This document shows, one piece after another, positions 37,156 to 45,648 of a DNA stretch of 49,617 nt. Positions within the stretch are counted from its first letter, which is position 1, and each line of letters begins with the position of its first letter. This DNA is from JBDTMT01 sp033764095 (GTDB taxonomy: Bacteria; Desulfobacterota; Binatia; HRBIN30; CADEER01), in the NCBI GenBank assembly GCA_033764095.1, contig JANRJF010000014.1, forward strand, positions 1-49,617, written 5' to 3'. Position numbers and translations under genes: made by a program. The notes beneath the pieces were generated by a model. That model ran no database searches and was not told the DNA's origin. It saw only the letters and a program-made list of their open reading frames with translations.

Positions 37156-38196
37156 CTACCCACAGTTGAGGTCCATCTCGACGCCTTCATGATCCGATGG
37201 CCAGCAGATCGGCAGCGGTGCCGGTCCGCACTGGGCGGCGAATGGATTCGGGGCGTCGGTGAAGTGGCGGGTCGCGCTGCCGTCGCCGTCGCGGTCGGCG
37301 GCCGGGTCGAGGCGGGCGCGGCAGGGGAAGCCGTTGCGCGGCGGGATCAGGAAGATGAAGTCGATGCGCTCGACCTCGTTGCGTTGCGGCGACTCGAGCT
37401 CGACGAGTGACTCGTCGGCGCGGCCGGAGGTGCAGCCGCCGCCGCTCGCCGGGTCGCACTCCGGGTTGCCGGCGGCGAGGTAGACGTCGCGCCAGCCGCG
37501 CTCGCTGAACTGCCGGTAGGCGAAGCTGTTCGGCTCGCTGTTGAAGTCGCCGCTCACCACTGCCGGGGTGTCGACGTCGTGCGTCGCCTCGATGAACGCC
37601 GCCATCTGCACCGCCTGGCAGTCGCGGCGGATCTGCGCGCCGGCAGCGAGACACTGGTCCGGACAGGGCGTGCCCAGGGTGCACGACAGCGGCCCGCCGT
37701 CGGAGCTCGAGCCGAGATGGGTGGTGTAGACGTCGACCGGCCCGAGCGGGTGATCGACGCGCACGTGCATCACCTTGCGGAAGCCGGGGAACAGCGGCCG
37801 CTCCTCGGCCAGCAGCACCGGGTAGCGGCTGAGGACGATCTCGTCGTCGACCGCGATCGTGCCGACCGTCACCACGTCGTAGGGGAAGTCGCAGATCGTC
37901 GCCGCGCGCTCCTGCAGGCGCGTCACCCAGCCGCGCCATCCCTCCTGCAGCGTCACCACGTCGGGGCAGCCGCTGCGCGCGATCCACTGCGCCAGGAGTG
38001 CGGCGCGGTCGTCGAGCCGGCAGTTGTCCTGCTGCGGGCACATGCCGGTGGTGCCGTGCAGGAGGTTGAGCTGCGCGACGGTGAGGTCGGGCATGCCGTT
38101 CGCGGCGCCGCCCTCATCGTCGCCGCCGCAGGCCGCGGTTAGCAGGCAGATCAGGATCACGCCGCGGAGGCGCGGAGACGCGGAGATGCTGCGCAT
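37156..38196 (-). CDS. Endonuclease/exonuclease/phosphatase-family lipoprotein
   Basis: A 346-residue protein with a lipoprotein signal: VILICLLTAACGGDDE, with the lipobox LTAAC and the acylated Cys at about residue 23. The rest is an EEP-fold domain: VAQLNLLHG, VTLQEGW (metal-binding Glu), YTTHLGSSS, VSGDFNSEPNS (GDFN motif), ERIDFIFL and WPSDHEGVEM (catalytic SDH). It could be a secreted nuclease, phosphodiesterase or sphingomyelinase-like enzyme attached to the membrane. Cysteines at C53, C59 and beyond suggest disulphides. The first 12 codons after the ATG overlap an inverted-repeat arm, so the basic n-region of the signal peptide (RSISASPRLRG) is repeat-derived. Confidence 0.85.
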   Translation of the reverse strand: MRSISASPRLRGVILICLLTAACGGDDEGGAANGMPDLTVAQLNLLHGTTGMCPQQDNCRLDDRAALLAQWIARSGCPDVVTLQEGWRGWVTRLQERAATICDFPYDVVTVGTIAVDDEIVLSRYPVLLAEERPLFPGFRKVMHVRVDHPLGPVDVYTTHLGSSSDGGPLSCTLGTPCPDQCLAAGAQIRRDCQAVQMAAFIEATHDVDTPAVVSGDFNSEPNSFAYRQFSERGWRDVYLAAGNPECDPASGGGCTSGRADESLVELESPQRNEVERIDFIFLIPPRNGFPCRARLDPAADRDGDGSATRHFTDAPNPFAAQCGPAPLPICWPSDHEGVEMDLNCG

Positions 38197-38230
38197 GATG
38201 TCCCCCCTCAGCCGCTCAGCGTCTCCGCGG
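38162..38230. repeat. Inverted repeat M overlapping the start of the lipoprotein gene
   Basis: CCGCGGAGGCGCGGAGACGC (start of the arm 38162-38185) pairs with CTCAGCGTCTCCGCGG at 38215-38230. The words are GCGGAG and GCGGAGAC repeats. The longer arm lies inside the coding region (codons 4-12) and the shorter one upstream of the ATG. Confidence 0.75.
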
Positions 38231-38250
38231 TCGGAACGCTTTGCAAGCGC

Positions 38251-39213
38251 TCAGGGGTTCACGACATGGATCGGCTTGCCGGCGAGGAAGGCCGCGACGT
38301 TGTCCACGGTCGTCGCCATCAGCCGCCGGCGCGCCGCCAGGCTGGCCCAGGCGATGTGCGGCGTGATCAGGCAGTTTGGCACCGCGATCAGCGGGTGGTC
38401 GGGTGGCGGCGGCTCGCGCGACACGACATCGAGGCCGGCGCCGGCGAGCTGCCCGCTGCGCAACGCCGCGGCCAGCGCCGCTTCGTCGATCAACCCGCCA
38501 CGCGCGGTATTGAGCAGCAGCGCGCCGCGCTTCATGTGCGCCAGCAGCTCGGCGTTGACGAAGCGCGTGTTGGCGGGGGTGAGTGGACAGTGCAGGCTGA
38601 CCACGTCGGACTCGGCGAACAGCGCCGGGATCTCGCGCCAGCCGTCCGGGTCGCCGCGCCGCGACGGGCTGTTGGCGAGGATGCGCATGCCGAGCGCGCG
38701 GGCGATGGCGGCGACGCGCTGCGCGATGCGCCCGTAGCCGACCAGGCCGAGGGTGAGGCCGTCGAGCGAGCGCGGCGCGGCGAGCCAGAAGCTGAAGTCG
38801 AGGCAGCGCGCCCAGTCGCCGGCGGCGACGGCGCGGGCGTGGTCGCCGGTGCGCTGGCAGAGCTCGAGCAGCAGCGCGATGGTGTGCTGCGCGACGTCGG
38901 CGGTGCCGTACACCGGCACGTTCGAGACCGGGATGCCGCGCGCCTTCGCCGCCGCCACGTCGACGACGTCGTAGCCGGTGGCGAGCACGGCGACGAAGCG
39001 CAGCTTGGGCAGCTGCGCCAGCAGCTCGGCGGGGAGCCGCGTCTTGTTGGTCAGCACCACCGCCGCGTCGGCGGCACGCGCCACCACCTGCTCGGGCGCG
39101 CTGCGATCGTACACGGTCAACGGTCCCAGCGCCGCCACCGCATCCCACGGGTTGTCGCCCGGGTTGAGCGTCGCGCCGTCGAGGACGGTGATGGCAACCG
39201 GTTCGTCGGTCAT
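38251..39213 (-). CDS. D-2-hydroxyacid dehydrogenase (glycerate-dehydrogenase-like)
   Basis: A 320-residue NAD-dependent D-isomer hydroxyacid dehydrogenase from the ATG at 39213. It starts ITVLDGATLNPGDNPW, the typical beginning of hydroxypyruvate/glycerate dehydrogenases. The cofactor motif is GLVGYGRIAQRVA. The catalytic residues fall in NTARGGLID (Arg), SREPPPPDHPL (Glu) and ITPHIAWAS (His). It would reduce hydroxypyruvate or glyoxylate, or a related 2-keto acid. The divergent neighbour is a cysteine-synthase-like gene, consistent with serine/cysteine metabolism but not proof of it. Confidence 0.92.
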   Translation of the reverse strand: MTDEPVAITVLDGATLNPGDNPWDAVAALGPLTVYDRSAPEQVVARAADAAVVLTNKTRLPAELLAQLPKLRFVAVLATGYDVVDVAAAKARGIPVSNVPVYGTADVAQHTIALLLELCQRTGDHARAVAAGDWARCLDFSFWLAAPRSLDGLTLGLVGYGRIAQRVAAIARALGMRILANSPSRRGDPDGWREIPALFAESDVVSLHCPLTPANTRFVNAELLAHMKRGALLLNTARGGLIDEAALAAALRSGQLAGAGLDVVSREPPPPDHPLIAVPNCLITPHIAWASLAARRRLMATTVDNVAAFLAGKPIHVVNP

Positions 39214-39311
39214 CGTTGGCAGATTCGTCGTTGCGATTTGCGCCGTCGGGACATACCGACTACCAAGCGCAGACCCGATCTGGAAATCGACCGCCACCAC
39301 CAACGACGACC

Positions 39312-40313
39312 GTGACCACCGTAGCGACTGGATTCGAAGCCCTGGTGGGCAACACGCCGTTGGTGCGGCTGCGACGCGCCTCCGAGGCGACCGGCTGCGA
39401 GATCCTCGGCAAGTGCGAGTTCCTCAACCCGGGCGGCTCGGTGAAGGACCGCGCCGCGCTGTGGATCGTGCGCGACGCCGAGGCGCGCGGCGTGCTGCGC
39501 CCGGGCGGCGTGATCGTCGAGGGCACCGCCGGCAACACCGGCATCGGCCTGGCGCTGGTCGCCAACGCGCGCGGCTATCGCACGGTCATCGTCATGCCGG
39601 AGACGCAGAGCCGCGAGAAACAGGACATGCTGCGCCTGTGCCGCGCCGAGCTGAGGCTGGTGAAGGCGGTGCCGTACAAGGATCCCGGCAACTACGTACG
39701 CGTCTCCGAACGGCTCGCGAGCGAGCTGGCGGCAAGCGAGCCGAACGGCGCGGTGTGGGCCAACCAGTTCGACAACGTGATCAACCGCCAGGCGCACATC
39801 GACGGCACCGGGCCGGAGATCTGGGCGCAGACGGCGGGGCGCGTCGACGCCTTCGTCGCCTCGGTCGGCACCGGCGGCACGCTCGCCGGCGTCGGCCTGG
39901 CGCTGAAGGCGCGCAAGCCCGCGGTGCGCATCGTGCTCGCCGATCCGTTCGGCTCGGCGCTCTATCACTACTACGCGCACGGCAGCCTGAAGGCCGAGGG
40001 CGAGTCGATCACCGAGGGCATCGGCCAGGGGCGCATCACCGGGAACCTCGACGGCGCACCGATCGACGAGGCCATCCAGGTGAGCGACGCCGAGGCCTGC
40101 CAGGTGGTCTTCGACCTGCTCGCCGAGGAGGGCCTCTGCGTCGGCGGCTCATCCGGCATCAACGTCGCCGGCGCCATCCGCGTCGCGCGCGCCCTCGGCC
40201 CGGGTCATGTCATCGTCACCGTGCTGTGCGACTACGGCACCCGCTACCAGAGCAAGCTGTTCAACCCGGAGTTCCTGCGCGCCCGCAACCTGCCGGTGCC
40301 CGGCTGGCTGTGA
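39312..40313 (+). CDS. Cysteine-synthase-like PLP enzyme
   Basis: A 333-residue fold-type II PLP enzyme. The GTG at 39312 is preferred because the sequence VTTVATGFEALVGNTPLVRL begins there as in CysK; a longer in-frame start at 39216 adds a Pro/Thr-rich leader. The PLP lysine is in LNPGGSVKDRAA, the substrate-binding TAGNTGIGLA loop, the phosphate-binding GTGGTLAGV and the serine loop GGSSGINVAG are present. It makes cysteine from O-acetylserine and sulphide, or a related beta-substitution product. CYTDYGTRY-type C-terminal residues (CDYGTRYQSKLFN) are also typical. Divergent from the hydroxyacid dehydrogenase with a 98-nt gap. Confidence 0.92.
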   Translation: MTTVATGFEALVGNTPLVRLRRASEATGCEILGKCEFLNPGGSVKDRAALWIVRDAEARGVLRPGGVIVEGTAGNTGIGLALVANARGYRTVIVMPETQSREKQDMLRLCRAELRLVKAVPYKDPGNYVRVSERLASELAASEPNGAVWANQFDNVINRQAHIDGTGPEIWAQTAGRVDAFVASVGTGGTLAGVGLALKARKPAVRIVLADPFGSALYHYYAHGSLKAEGESITEGIGQGRITGNLDGAPIDEAIQVSDAEACQVVFDLLAEEGLCVGGSSGINVAGAIRVARALGPGHVIVTVLCDYGTRYQSKLFNPEFLRARNLPVPGWL

Positions 40314-40321
40314 GCACGGCG

Positions 40322-40425
40322 TATGGCTGACGGCATATGGCGTATGGCCTGAGTAACTGAGGTGCGCTTCGTCGGCCGTCGGCCATGTGCCATAAGCCAT
40401 CAGCCATAGGCCATAATCCATCAGC
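40322..40425. repeat. Intergenic inverted repeat, family F
   Basis: The left arm 40322-40349 and 40381-40408 match at 24 of 28 positions as reverse complements; the right arm continues with further words to 40425. Words are variants of TATGGC and CTGATGGC. The element lies 8 nt after the cysteine-synthase-like stop and 9 nt before the next ATG. Confidence 0.85.
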
Positions 40426-40434
40426 GAGATTCTC

Positions 40435-41202
40435 ATGCCCAGCATCGCAGTCACAGGTTCGGCGTCCGGCATCGGCGCGGCGATCGCGGCGCGTCTGGCG
40501 CGCGACGGCGCCGAGGTGATCGGAATCGATCTGCGCGACGCGACGGTGATCGCCGACCTCTCCACCCCCGAGGGGCGGCTGGCGGCGATCGACGGAGTGC
40601 GCCAGGCGTGCGCTGGCAGGCTCGACGCGCTGGTCGCGTGCGCCGGGCTCGGCCCGCACGTCACCGACCACGCCGCCATCGCCTCGGTGAACTACTTCGG
40701 CGCGCAGGAGCTGCTGGTTGGCCTGCGCCGCGACCTGGCGGCGGCCGAAACAGCGTCGGCGGTGGTGATCTCCTCCAATTCGACGACCATGCCGGGCGCC
40801 GAGTCGCCGCTGGTCGAGGCCTGCCTGGAGGGCGACGAGACCATCGTGCGGCAGATGGCGGCGACGCTCACCGGCAGCCAGGTGTACGCCGGCGCCAAGC
40901 TGGCGCTGACCCAGTGGCTGCGCCGGACCGCGCCGACCGCCGAGTGGGCCGGTGCCGGCATCCGCCTCAACGCCGTCGCCGCCGGCCCGGTGCGCACACC
41001 GCTGCTCGAGGGCGGTCTCTCGCACGCCATCTACGGCCCGGCGATCCGCAATTTCCCGGTGCCGACCGGCGGCTACGGCGACGCCGATGACATCGCCGCG
41101 GTGGTCGCCTTCCTGCTCAGCGGCGAGACCCGCTACGTCTGCGGCAGCGTCTGGTTCATCGACGGCGGCACCGACGCGTTGGTGCGCGGCGCGAAGTACT
41201 GA
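40435..41202 (+). CDS. Short-chain dehydrogenase/reductase (3-alpha-hydroxysteroid-dehydrogenase-like)
   Basis: A 255-residue SDR. The cofactor motif is AVTGSASGIGAAIAARL, with IGIDLRDATVIADLS (Asp after strand 2, NAD preference). The loop VACAGLG replaces NNAG, the active-site serine lies in VVISSNSTT and the catalytic YxxxK in SQVYAGAKLAL. The VTGSASGIG start, the 'DLSTPEGR' segment and the lack of NNAG resemble 3-alpha-hydroxysteroid dehydrogenase/carbonyl reductase members. Together with the P450 downstream, a role in terpenoid or steroid breakdown is possible, but this is inference. Confidence 0.88.
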   Translation: MPSIAVTGSASGIGAAIAARLARDGAEVIGIDLRDATVIADLSTPEGRLAAIDGVRQACAGRLDALVACAGLGPHVTDHAAIASVNYFGAQELLVGLRRDLAAAETASAVVISSNSTTMPGAESPLVEACLEGDETIVRQMAATLTGSQVYAGAKLALTQWLRRTAPTAEWAGAGIRLNAVAAGPVRTPLLEGGLSHAIYGPAIRNFPVPTGGYGDADDIAAVVAFLLSGETRYVCGSVWFIDGGTDALVRGAKY

Positions 41203-41207
41203 GGGGC

Positions 41208-41339
41208 AGCGTTCAGCTGTCGGCTATCAGCCGTCGGCCAGAGCTGTACGTCCTATGCCGATGTACGGACGTCGTTCGGAGCCCGCACCACCGCACAAAC
41301 GATTTCCGGCCGACAGCTGAAAGCTGATAGCCATTCGCT
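41208..41339. repeat. Intergenic inverted repeat, family G copy 2
   Basis: The left arm 41208-41239 and right arm 41308-41339 (32 nt each) pair at 24 of 32 positions. The words TCAGCTGTCGGC and GGCTATCAGC occur in both arms but in swapped order, which explains most mismatches. The spacer itself has a small hairpin-like ACGTCC/GGACGT pair. It lies 5 nt after the SDR stop. Confidence 0.85.
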
Positions 41340-41359
41340 TCACCAGTGGGAGTTGAAAC

Positions 41360-42595
41360 ATGCGACCGGGAGAGCTGCTGCTGAGCGACGCGGCCAACTT
41401 CGCCGATGGGCCGCCGGATGACTACTTCCGCCTGCTGCGCCGCGAGGCGCCGGTGTGCTGGCACGAGGAGCGCGACGGCGGCGGCCACTGGGCGATCGTG
41501 CGCTACGAGGATCTGAAGACCGTCTCGCGCAACAACGTCGTCTTCTCGTCGTGGCGCGGCGGTACGACCCTACGCGACATCCCGCCCGATCATCTCGACG
41601 GGTCGCGCGCGATCATGCTGAACATGGATCCGCCGCAGCACGTGAAGTACCGCCGCCTGGTGCAGAAGGGCTTCACGCCGCGCATGATCGCGCAACTCGC
41701 GCCGCACGTGCGCGCCACCGCCAACGCCATCCTCGACGGCGTGGCGCGGCGCGGCGAATGCGATTTCGTCGCCGACATCGCCGCGCTGCTGCCGATGCAG
41801 GTGATCTGCCAGATGGTCGGCGTGCCGGAGGAGGACTGGCAGCCGATCTACGATCTCAGCAACCGGCTGATCGGCTTCGACGACCCGGAGCTGCAGGCCT
41901 CGCCGCTCGACGGCCAGCTCGCGTCGCTGGAGATGTTCCAGTACGCCGCCAAGCTGGCCGAGCAGAAGCGCCGCACGCCGGCCGACGACCTCGCCACCCC
42001 GCTGCTGGAGGGCGAGGTCGACGGCGAGCACCTCTCCGAGCTCGACTTCAACTCGTTCTTCCTGCTGCTCGCGGTCGCCGGCAACGAGACGACGCGCACC
42101 GCATCCAGCCACACGCTGCGGCTGCTCGACGCGCATCCCGACCAGTTCGCGCGCGTCCGCGCCAACCCCGCGCTGATCCCCTCGGCGATCGAGGAATCGC
42201 TGCGCTTCAGTCCGCCGCTGATCCACTTCCGGCGCACCGCGTCGCAGGACACCGAGCTGCGCGGCATGAAGATCCGCGAGGGCGACCGGGTGACGATGTG
42301 GTACCCGAGCGCCAACCGCGACGAGGCGGTGTTCGCCGACGGCGACCGCTTCGACGTCGGCCGCTCGCCGAACGACCATCTCGCCTTCGGCGTCGGCGAG
42401 CACTTCTGCCTGGGCGCCAGCCTGGCGCGCCTGGAACTGATCATCCTGTTCGAGGAACTGCTGCGCCGGCTACCCGACATGAGACTCGATGGCCCGGTGC
42501 GGCGCCTGCGCTCCAACTTCGTCGCCGGCGTGAAGGAGATGCGGGTGCGCTTCACGCCCGAGGGGCGCGGCGCCAGCGTCGCGGTGCCGGGCTAG
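41360..42595 (+). CDS. Cytochrome P450
   Basis: A 411-residue soluble bacterial P450. The I-helix AVAGNETTRTASS (acid-alcohol pair replaced by E-T), the K-helix ExxR in EESLRFSPP, and the haem loop FGVGEHFCLGASLARLE with the axial Cys are clear. LNMDPPQHVKYRRLVQKGF is the 'DPPxHxxxR' block of CYP107/125-like enzymes. It would hydroxylate a hydrophobic substrate using electrons from a ferredoxin, none of which is encoded nearby. GGGAG at 41348-41352 serves as Shine-Dalgarno. The ends of this gene and the Asp-box gene converge on an inverted repeat. Confidence 0.95.
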   Translation: MRPGELLLSDAANFADGPPDDYFRLLRREAPVCWHEERDGGGHWAIVRYEDLKTVSRNNVVFSSWRGGTTLRDIPPDHLDGSRAIMLNMDPPQHVKYRRLVQKGFTPRMIAQLAPHVRATANAILDGVARRGECDFVADIAALLPMQVICQMVGVPEEDWQPIYDLSNRLIGFDDPELQASPLDGQLASLEMFQYAAKLAEQKRRTPADDLATPLLEGEVDGEHLSELDFNSFFLLLAVAGNETTRTASSHTLRLLDAHPDQFARVRANPALIPSAIEESLRFSPPLIHFRRTASQDTELRGMKIREGDRVTMWYPSANRDEAVFADGDRFDVGRSPNDHLAFGVGEHFCLGASLARLELIILFEELLRRLPDMRLDGPVRRLRSNFVAGVKEMRVRFTPEGRGASVAVPG

Positions 42596-42611
42596 GTCGC
42601 GGCCGGAGTAG

Positions 42612-42675
42612 CCACAACGACACGACGGCACGGCGACACAACGTTGTGATTCGTTGTGCCGTCGTGTCGTTGTGG
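42612..42675. repeat. Intergenic inverted repeat, family A copy 2
   Basis: CCACAACGACACGACGGCAC (42612-42631) is an exact reverse complement of 42656-42675; extra words extend both arms to 42643 and 42652. It lies between convergent genes, 16 nt after one stop and 6 nt before the other. Confidence 0.9.
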
Positions 42676-42681
42676 TGAAGC

Positions 42682-45507
42682 TCACCCACACCCCGCCAGC
42701 GCCGCGTTCACCGCGCCGATCAGCTCGCTGATCGCGATGGCGCCGTCGCGGTCGGCGTCGAGCGGCGGGCAGTCGTCGATCGGCGCATCGCCGAGGGCGA
42801 TCGACACGGCGCGGATCAGCTCGCTGATCACGACGCTGCGGTCGCCGTTGCAGTCGCCGGCGCAGGCGGGCGGGACGGCGGTGTCGCTCGGGGTCGGCAG
42901 TGGCGTGTCGGTCGGCGTCGGCGAGGGCGGCGGCGGCGCGGTGTCGGTCGGGGTCGCGGTGTCGGTCGGCGTCGCCGGTGGCGTCGCGGTCACCGTCGCG
43001 GTCGGCGTCGGTGTGTCGAGCGGCGTCACGGTGAGGGTCGGACTCGGCGAGGGCGGCGGCGGCGGCGTCGGGCTGAACGTCAGCGTCGCGGTCGCGGTGC
43101 CGGTGGCGGTGCGCGTCGCCGAGGCCGTCGCGGTGCGGGTCGGCGTGATGGTGAGCGTCACCGTCGGCGTGGCGGTGCAGAGCGGACCGCTGCAGCCGCT
43201 CTGCATGTCGCAGCTCTGGCAGGCGTCGCAGGCCAACGGCCCGCCGGCGATGCAGGCGCCGCCGCTGCACTGGTCGCCGTCGGTGCAGGCGTTGCCGTCG
43301 TCGCACGGCGCGCTGTTGGCTGGATGCATGCAGGCGACGCCGCCGGCGCAGACGTCGTCGGTGCACGGATTCGCATCCGGCGGGCACGGCGCGCCGGCCT
43401 CCGCCAGGGCATCCGCCGGACAGGTGTCGGCGTCGCCGCCGCAGGTCTCGGCCGGATCGCAGGCGCCGGCGCTGGCGCGGCAGACGGTGATCGCCGAACG
43501 GAAGGTGCAGTCGATGGCGCAGCAGGAACCGGCGGCGCCGTTCAGCCCGCCGCGGTCGCACGCCTCGCCGGCGTCGACCTGGCCGTCGCCGCAGCTGACG
43601 AGGCCGAGCCGTCGCGCGAAGACGCCACCGCCGTTGGTGGCGGCGAACAGCTCGCGCGGCTGGCGCGCGTCGAACGCCAGGGCGGTAACGTTGCGCACGG
43701 CCAGGCCCTGGTTGATGCCGGTCCAGCTGGCGCCGCCGTCGGCGCTGGTCAGCACGCCGAGCGAGGTGGCCGCCCACAGCCGCAGGGAATCAGCCGGATC
43801 GACGAGCAGATCCGACACCGCGGCGCCGGCGAGCTGGCCGCCGGGCGGACCGGCGCGACTGCTCCAGCTGGCGCCGCCGTCGGTGCTCTTGAACACGCCG
43901 GCGGCTCCGGTGCCGGCATAGACGATGGCGGAGTCGCCGGGATCGACCGCCAGGCTGAGAATCGCGCCGGGTGGCAGACCGCTGCTCGCCGGACTCCAGC
44001 TCGCCGCGCCGTCGATGGTCTTGCGCACGCCGGCGGGCGTGCCGGCGTAGAGCGTCTGCGCATCGGCGGGATCAAGGGCGAGCGCGTCGATGCGCAGCGG
44101 CATGCCGTTCGGCGCCAGGCCGTCGTTGCGCGGGCTCCAGCTCTTGCCGCCGTCGGCGCTGGCGTAGACGCCGGCCTGCGTCCCGGCATACAGGCGCGTC
44201 GGCTCGGCCGGGTCGGCGATCAGGCAGCGAACGAACAGATCGAGCAGACCGTCGTTCGACGGCGTCCAGTGCGCGCCGTCATCGGTGCTGCTGAACACGC
44301 CGGCGCCGGCGGTGGCGGCGAAGGCGGTGCCGGCGCCGAGCGCCAGACCGCTCACCTCGCTGGCAGTGAGGCCGTTGATCGCCGTCCAGGTGATGCCGGC
44401 ATCGGTGCTGCGCCAGGCGCCCTGCTCGAAGGTCCCGGCAAAGAGCGTCGCCGGCGTGGTCGGATCGAGCGCCAGGGCGCGCACGATGCTGTTGGCGAAG
44501 CCGCCGCGGGCGGCGCTCCAGGCGTTGCCGCCGTTGGTGGTGCGGTACGGTCCGCCGCCGTCGAGCGGCGCGGCGAGCAGCGTGTTTGCCGCCGCCGGCG
44601 CGATCGCCAGCGCGCCGATCGGCGCGGCGGGCAGATCCTCACCGGCGTCGAACCAGCGGTCGGCGCCGTTGTTGGTGCGCAGGACGCCGCCGCCGGTGGC
44701 GACGTAGAGGCGCGGCGCCGTGGTTGGGTCGGCGACCAGCGCGAAGGCGTCGGTCGCGGCGCCCAGGCCGTTGTTTGCGGCGCTCCACGTCGCCGCGCCG
44801 TTGCTGCTGCGGAACACGCCGCTCGGCGTCGCGGCGTAGACGGTGCCGCCGCTCGACCCCACCGCCAGGCCGCGCACGAAGGTGTCGGTCAGGCCGATGC
44901 TGGCCGCCTGCCAGCTGGCGCCGCCGTCGAGCGAGCGGAAGACGCCATCGCCGGTGCCGGCATAGACGTGCGCGGTTGCCGTGGGATCGAGTGCCAGCGC
45001 CAGCACGAAGGCGCTGGTCAGACCTTGATTCGCCGCCATCCAGGTGGCGGCTGCATCGGTGCTGCGGAACACGCCGCTGTCGCGCGTCGCGGCGTAGAGC
45101 GTCTGGTGATCACTCGGATCGACCAGCAGCGCCACCACCGCCGCGGTCGGCAGCTGCGCGACGCCGGCGTTGCTTGCCCGCCAGGTGAGGCCGCCGTCGC
45201 GACTGGCGAACACGCCGCCGCCGTCGGTGCCGGCGTAGACCTGCTGGCCGTCGGTGGGGGCGACCGCGACGCTCAGTACGTCGAGGCTGGTCAGACCGAC
45301 GGTCGAGCGCGTCCAGTGCGCACCCAGGTCGGCGCTGCGCAGCACCCCGCCGCTGGTCGCGGCATAGGCGACCGGCTGCGCGCCGGGCCCTATGGCGAAG
45401 CCACGCGCGTCGCCGCCCGGCGGCCCGCTGCCGCTCCAGACGTTGTCGCCAGCCTGCGCCGCCGCCGCCAGGGCGAGGGCGCATGCGAGCGTGGCCAGGC
45501 GTCGCAT
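42682..45507 (-). CDS. Exported Asp-box repeat protein with Cys-rich module and dockerin-like tail
   Basis: A 941-residue protein with a signal peptide (MRRLATLACALALAAAAQA). From about residue 50 to 620 there are 13 Asp-box units of the form SxDxGxxW (for example GVFRSLDGGASW, GVFKSTDGGASW), which build one or two beta propellers as in sortilin or BNR proteins. A Cys-rich module follows (about 640-775; CGDGQVDAGEACD, CSGGACIAGG), then a Thr/Pro linker of about 100 residues with TATVT/TPTDT repeats. The end holds two dockerin-like EF-hand units (CNGDRSVVISELIRAVSIAL and DADRDGAIAISELIGAVNAAL). It is probably a calcium-dependent extracellular or surface protein; the ligand is unknown. The gene is long and lacks internal stops. 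Confidence 0.88.
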   Translation of the reverse strand: MRRLATLACALALAAAAQAGDNVWSGSGPPGGDARGFAIGPGAQPVAYAATSGGVLRSADLGAHWTRSTVGLTSLDVLSVAVAPTDGQQVYAGTDGGGVFASRDGGLTWRASNAGVAQLPTAAVVALLVDPSDHQTLYAATRDSGVFRSTDAAATWMAANQGLTSAFVLALALDPTATAHVYAGTGDGVFRSLDGGASWQAASIGLTDTFVRGLAVGSSGGTVYAATPSGVFRSSNGAATWSAANNGLGAATDAFALVADPTTAPRLYVATGGGVLRTNNGADRWFDAGEDLPAAPIGALAIAPAAANTLLAAPLDGGGPYRTTNGGNAWSAARGGFANSIVRALALDPTTPATLFAGTFEQGAWRSTDAGITWTAINGLTASEVSGLALGAGTAFAATAGAGVFSSTDDGAHWTPSNDGLLDLFVRCLIADPAEPTRLYAGTQAGVYASADGGKSWSPRNDGLAPNGMPLRIDALALDPADAQTLYAGTPAGVRKTIDGAASWSPASSGLPPGAILSLAVDPGDSAIVYAGTGAAGVFKSTDGGASWSSRAGPPGGQLAGAAVSDLLVDPADSLRLWAATSLGVLTSADGGASWTGINQGLAVRNVTALAFDARQPRELFAATNGGGVFARRLGLVSCGDGQVDAGEACDRGGLNGAAGSCCAIDCTFRSAITVCRASAGACDPAETCGGDADTCPADALAEAGAPCPPDANPCTDDVCAGGVACMHPANSAPCDDGNACTDGDQCSGGACIAGGPLACDACQSCDMQSGCSGPLCTATPTVTLTITPTRTATASATRTATGTATATLTFSPTPPPPPSPSPTLTVTPLDTPTPTATVTATPPATPTDTATPTDTAPPPPSPTPTDTPLPTPSDTAVPPACAGDCNGDRSVVISELIRAVSIALGDAPIDDCPPLDADRDGAIAISELIGAVNAALAGCG

Positions 45508-45556
45508 CGCTCCAGTAGGACAGAGCCGGCGCGGTCTTTCCAGGTGCCTGAAGAGT

Positions 45557-45614
45557 CACCTCAACGACACCACGACACCACGCAATTCCGTTGTGCCGTG
45601 GTGTCGCTGTGGTG
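45557..45614. repeat. Intergenic inverted repeat, family A copy 3, without loop
   Basis: The arms 45557-45585 and 45586-45614 (29 nt each) abut directly and match at 24 of 29 positions. Because no spacer is present, it would extrude as a cruciform with a minimal loop. It lies between the divergent starts of the Asp-box and DCC genes, so it must sit within their promoter regions. Confidence 0.9.
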
Positions 45615-45648
45615 AATCGACGTCGGAACGGGTGTAGGCTTCTGGCGC

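Noticed and set aside
43324..45615. Open frame of 763 codons on the plus strand
   Set aside because: Exact antisense shadow of the Asp-box repeats; its periodicity comes from the real gene on the other strand.
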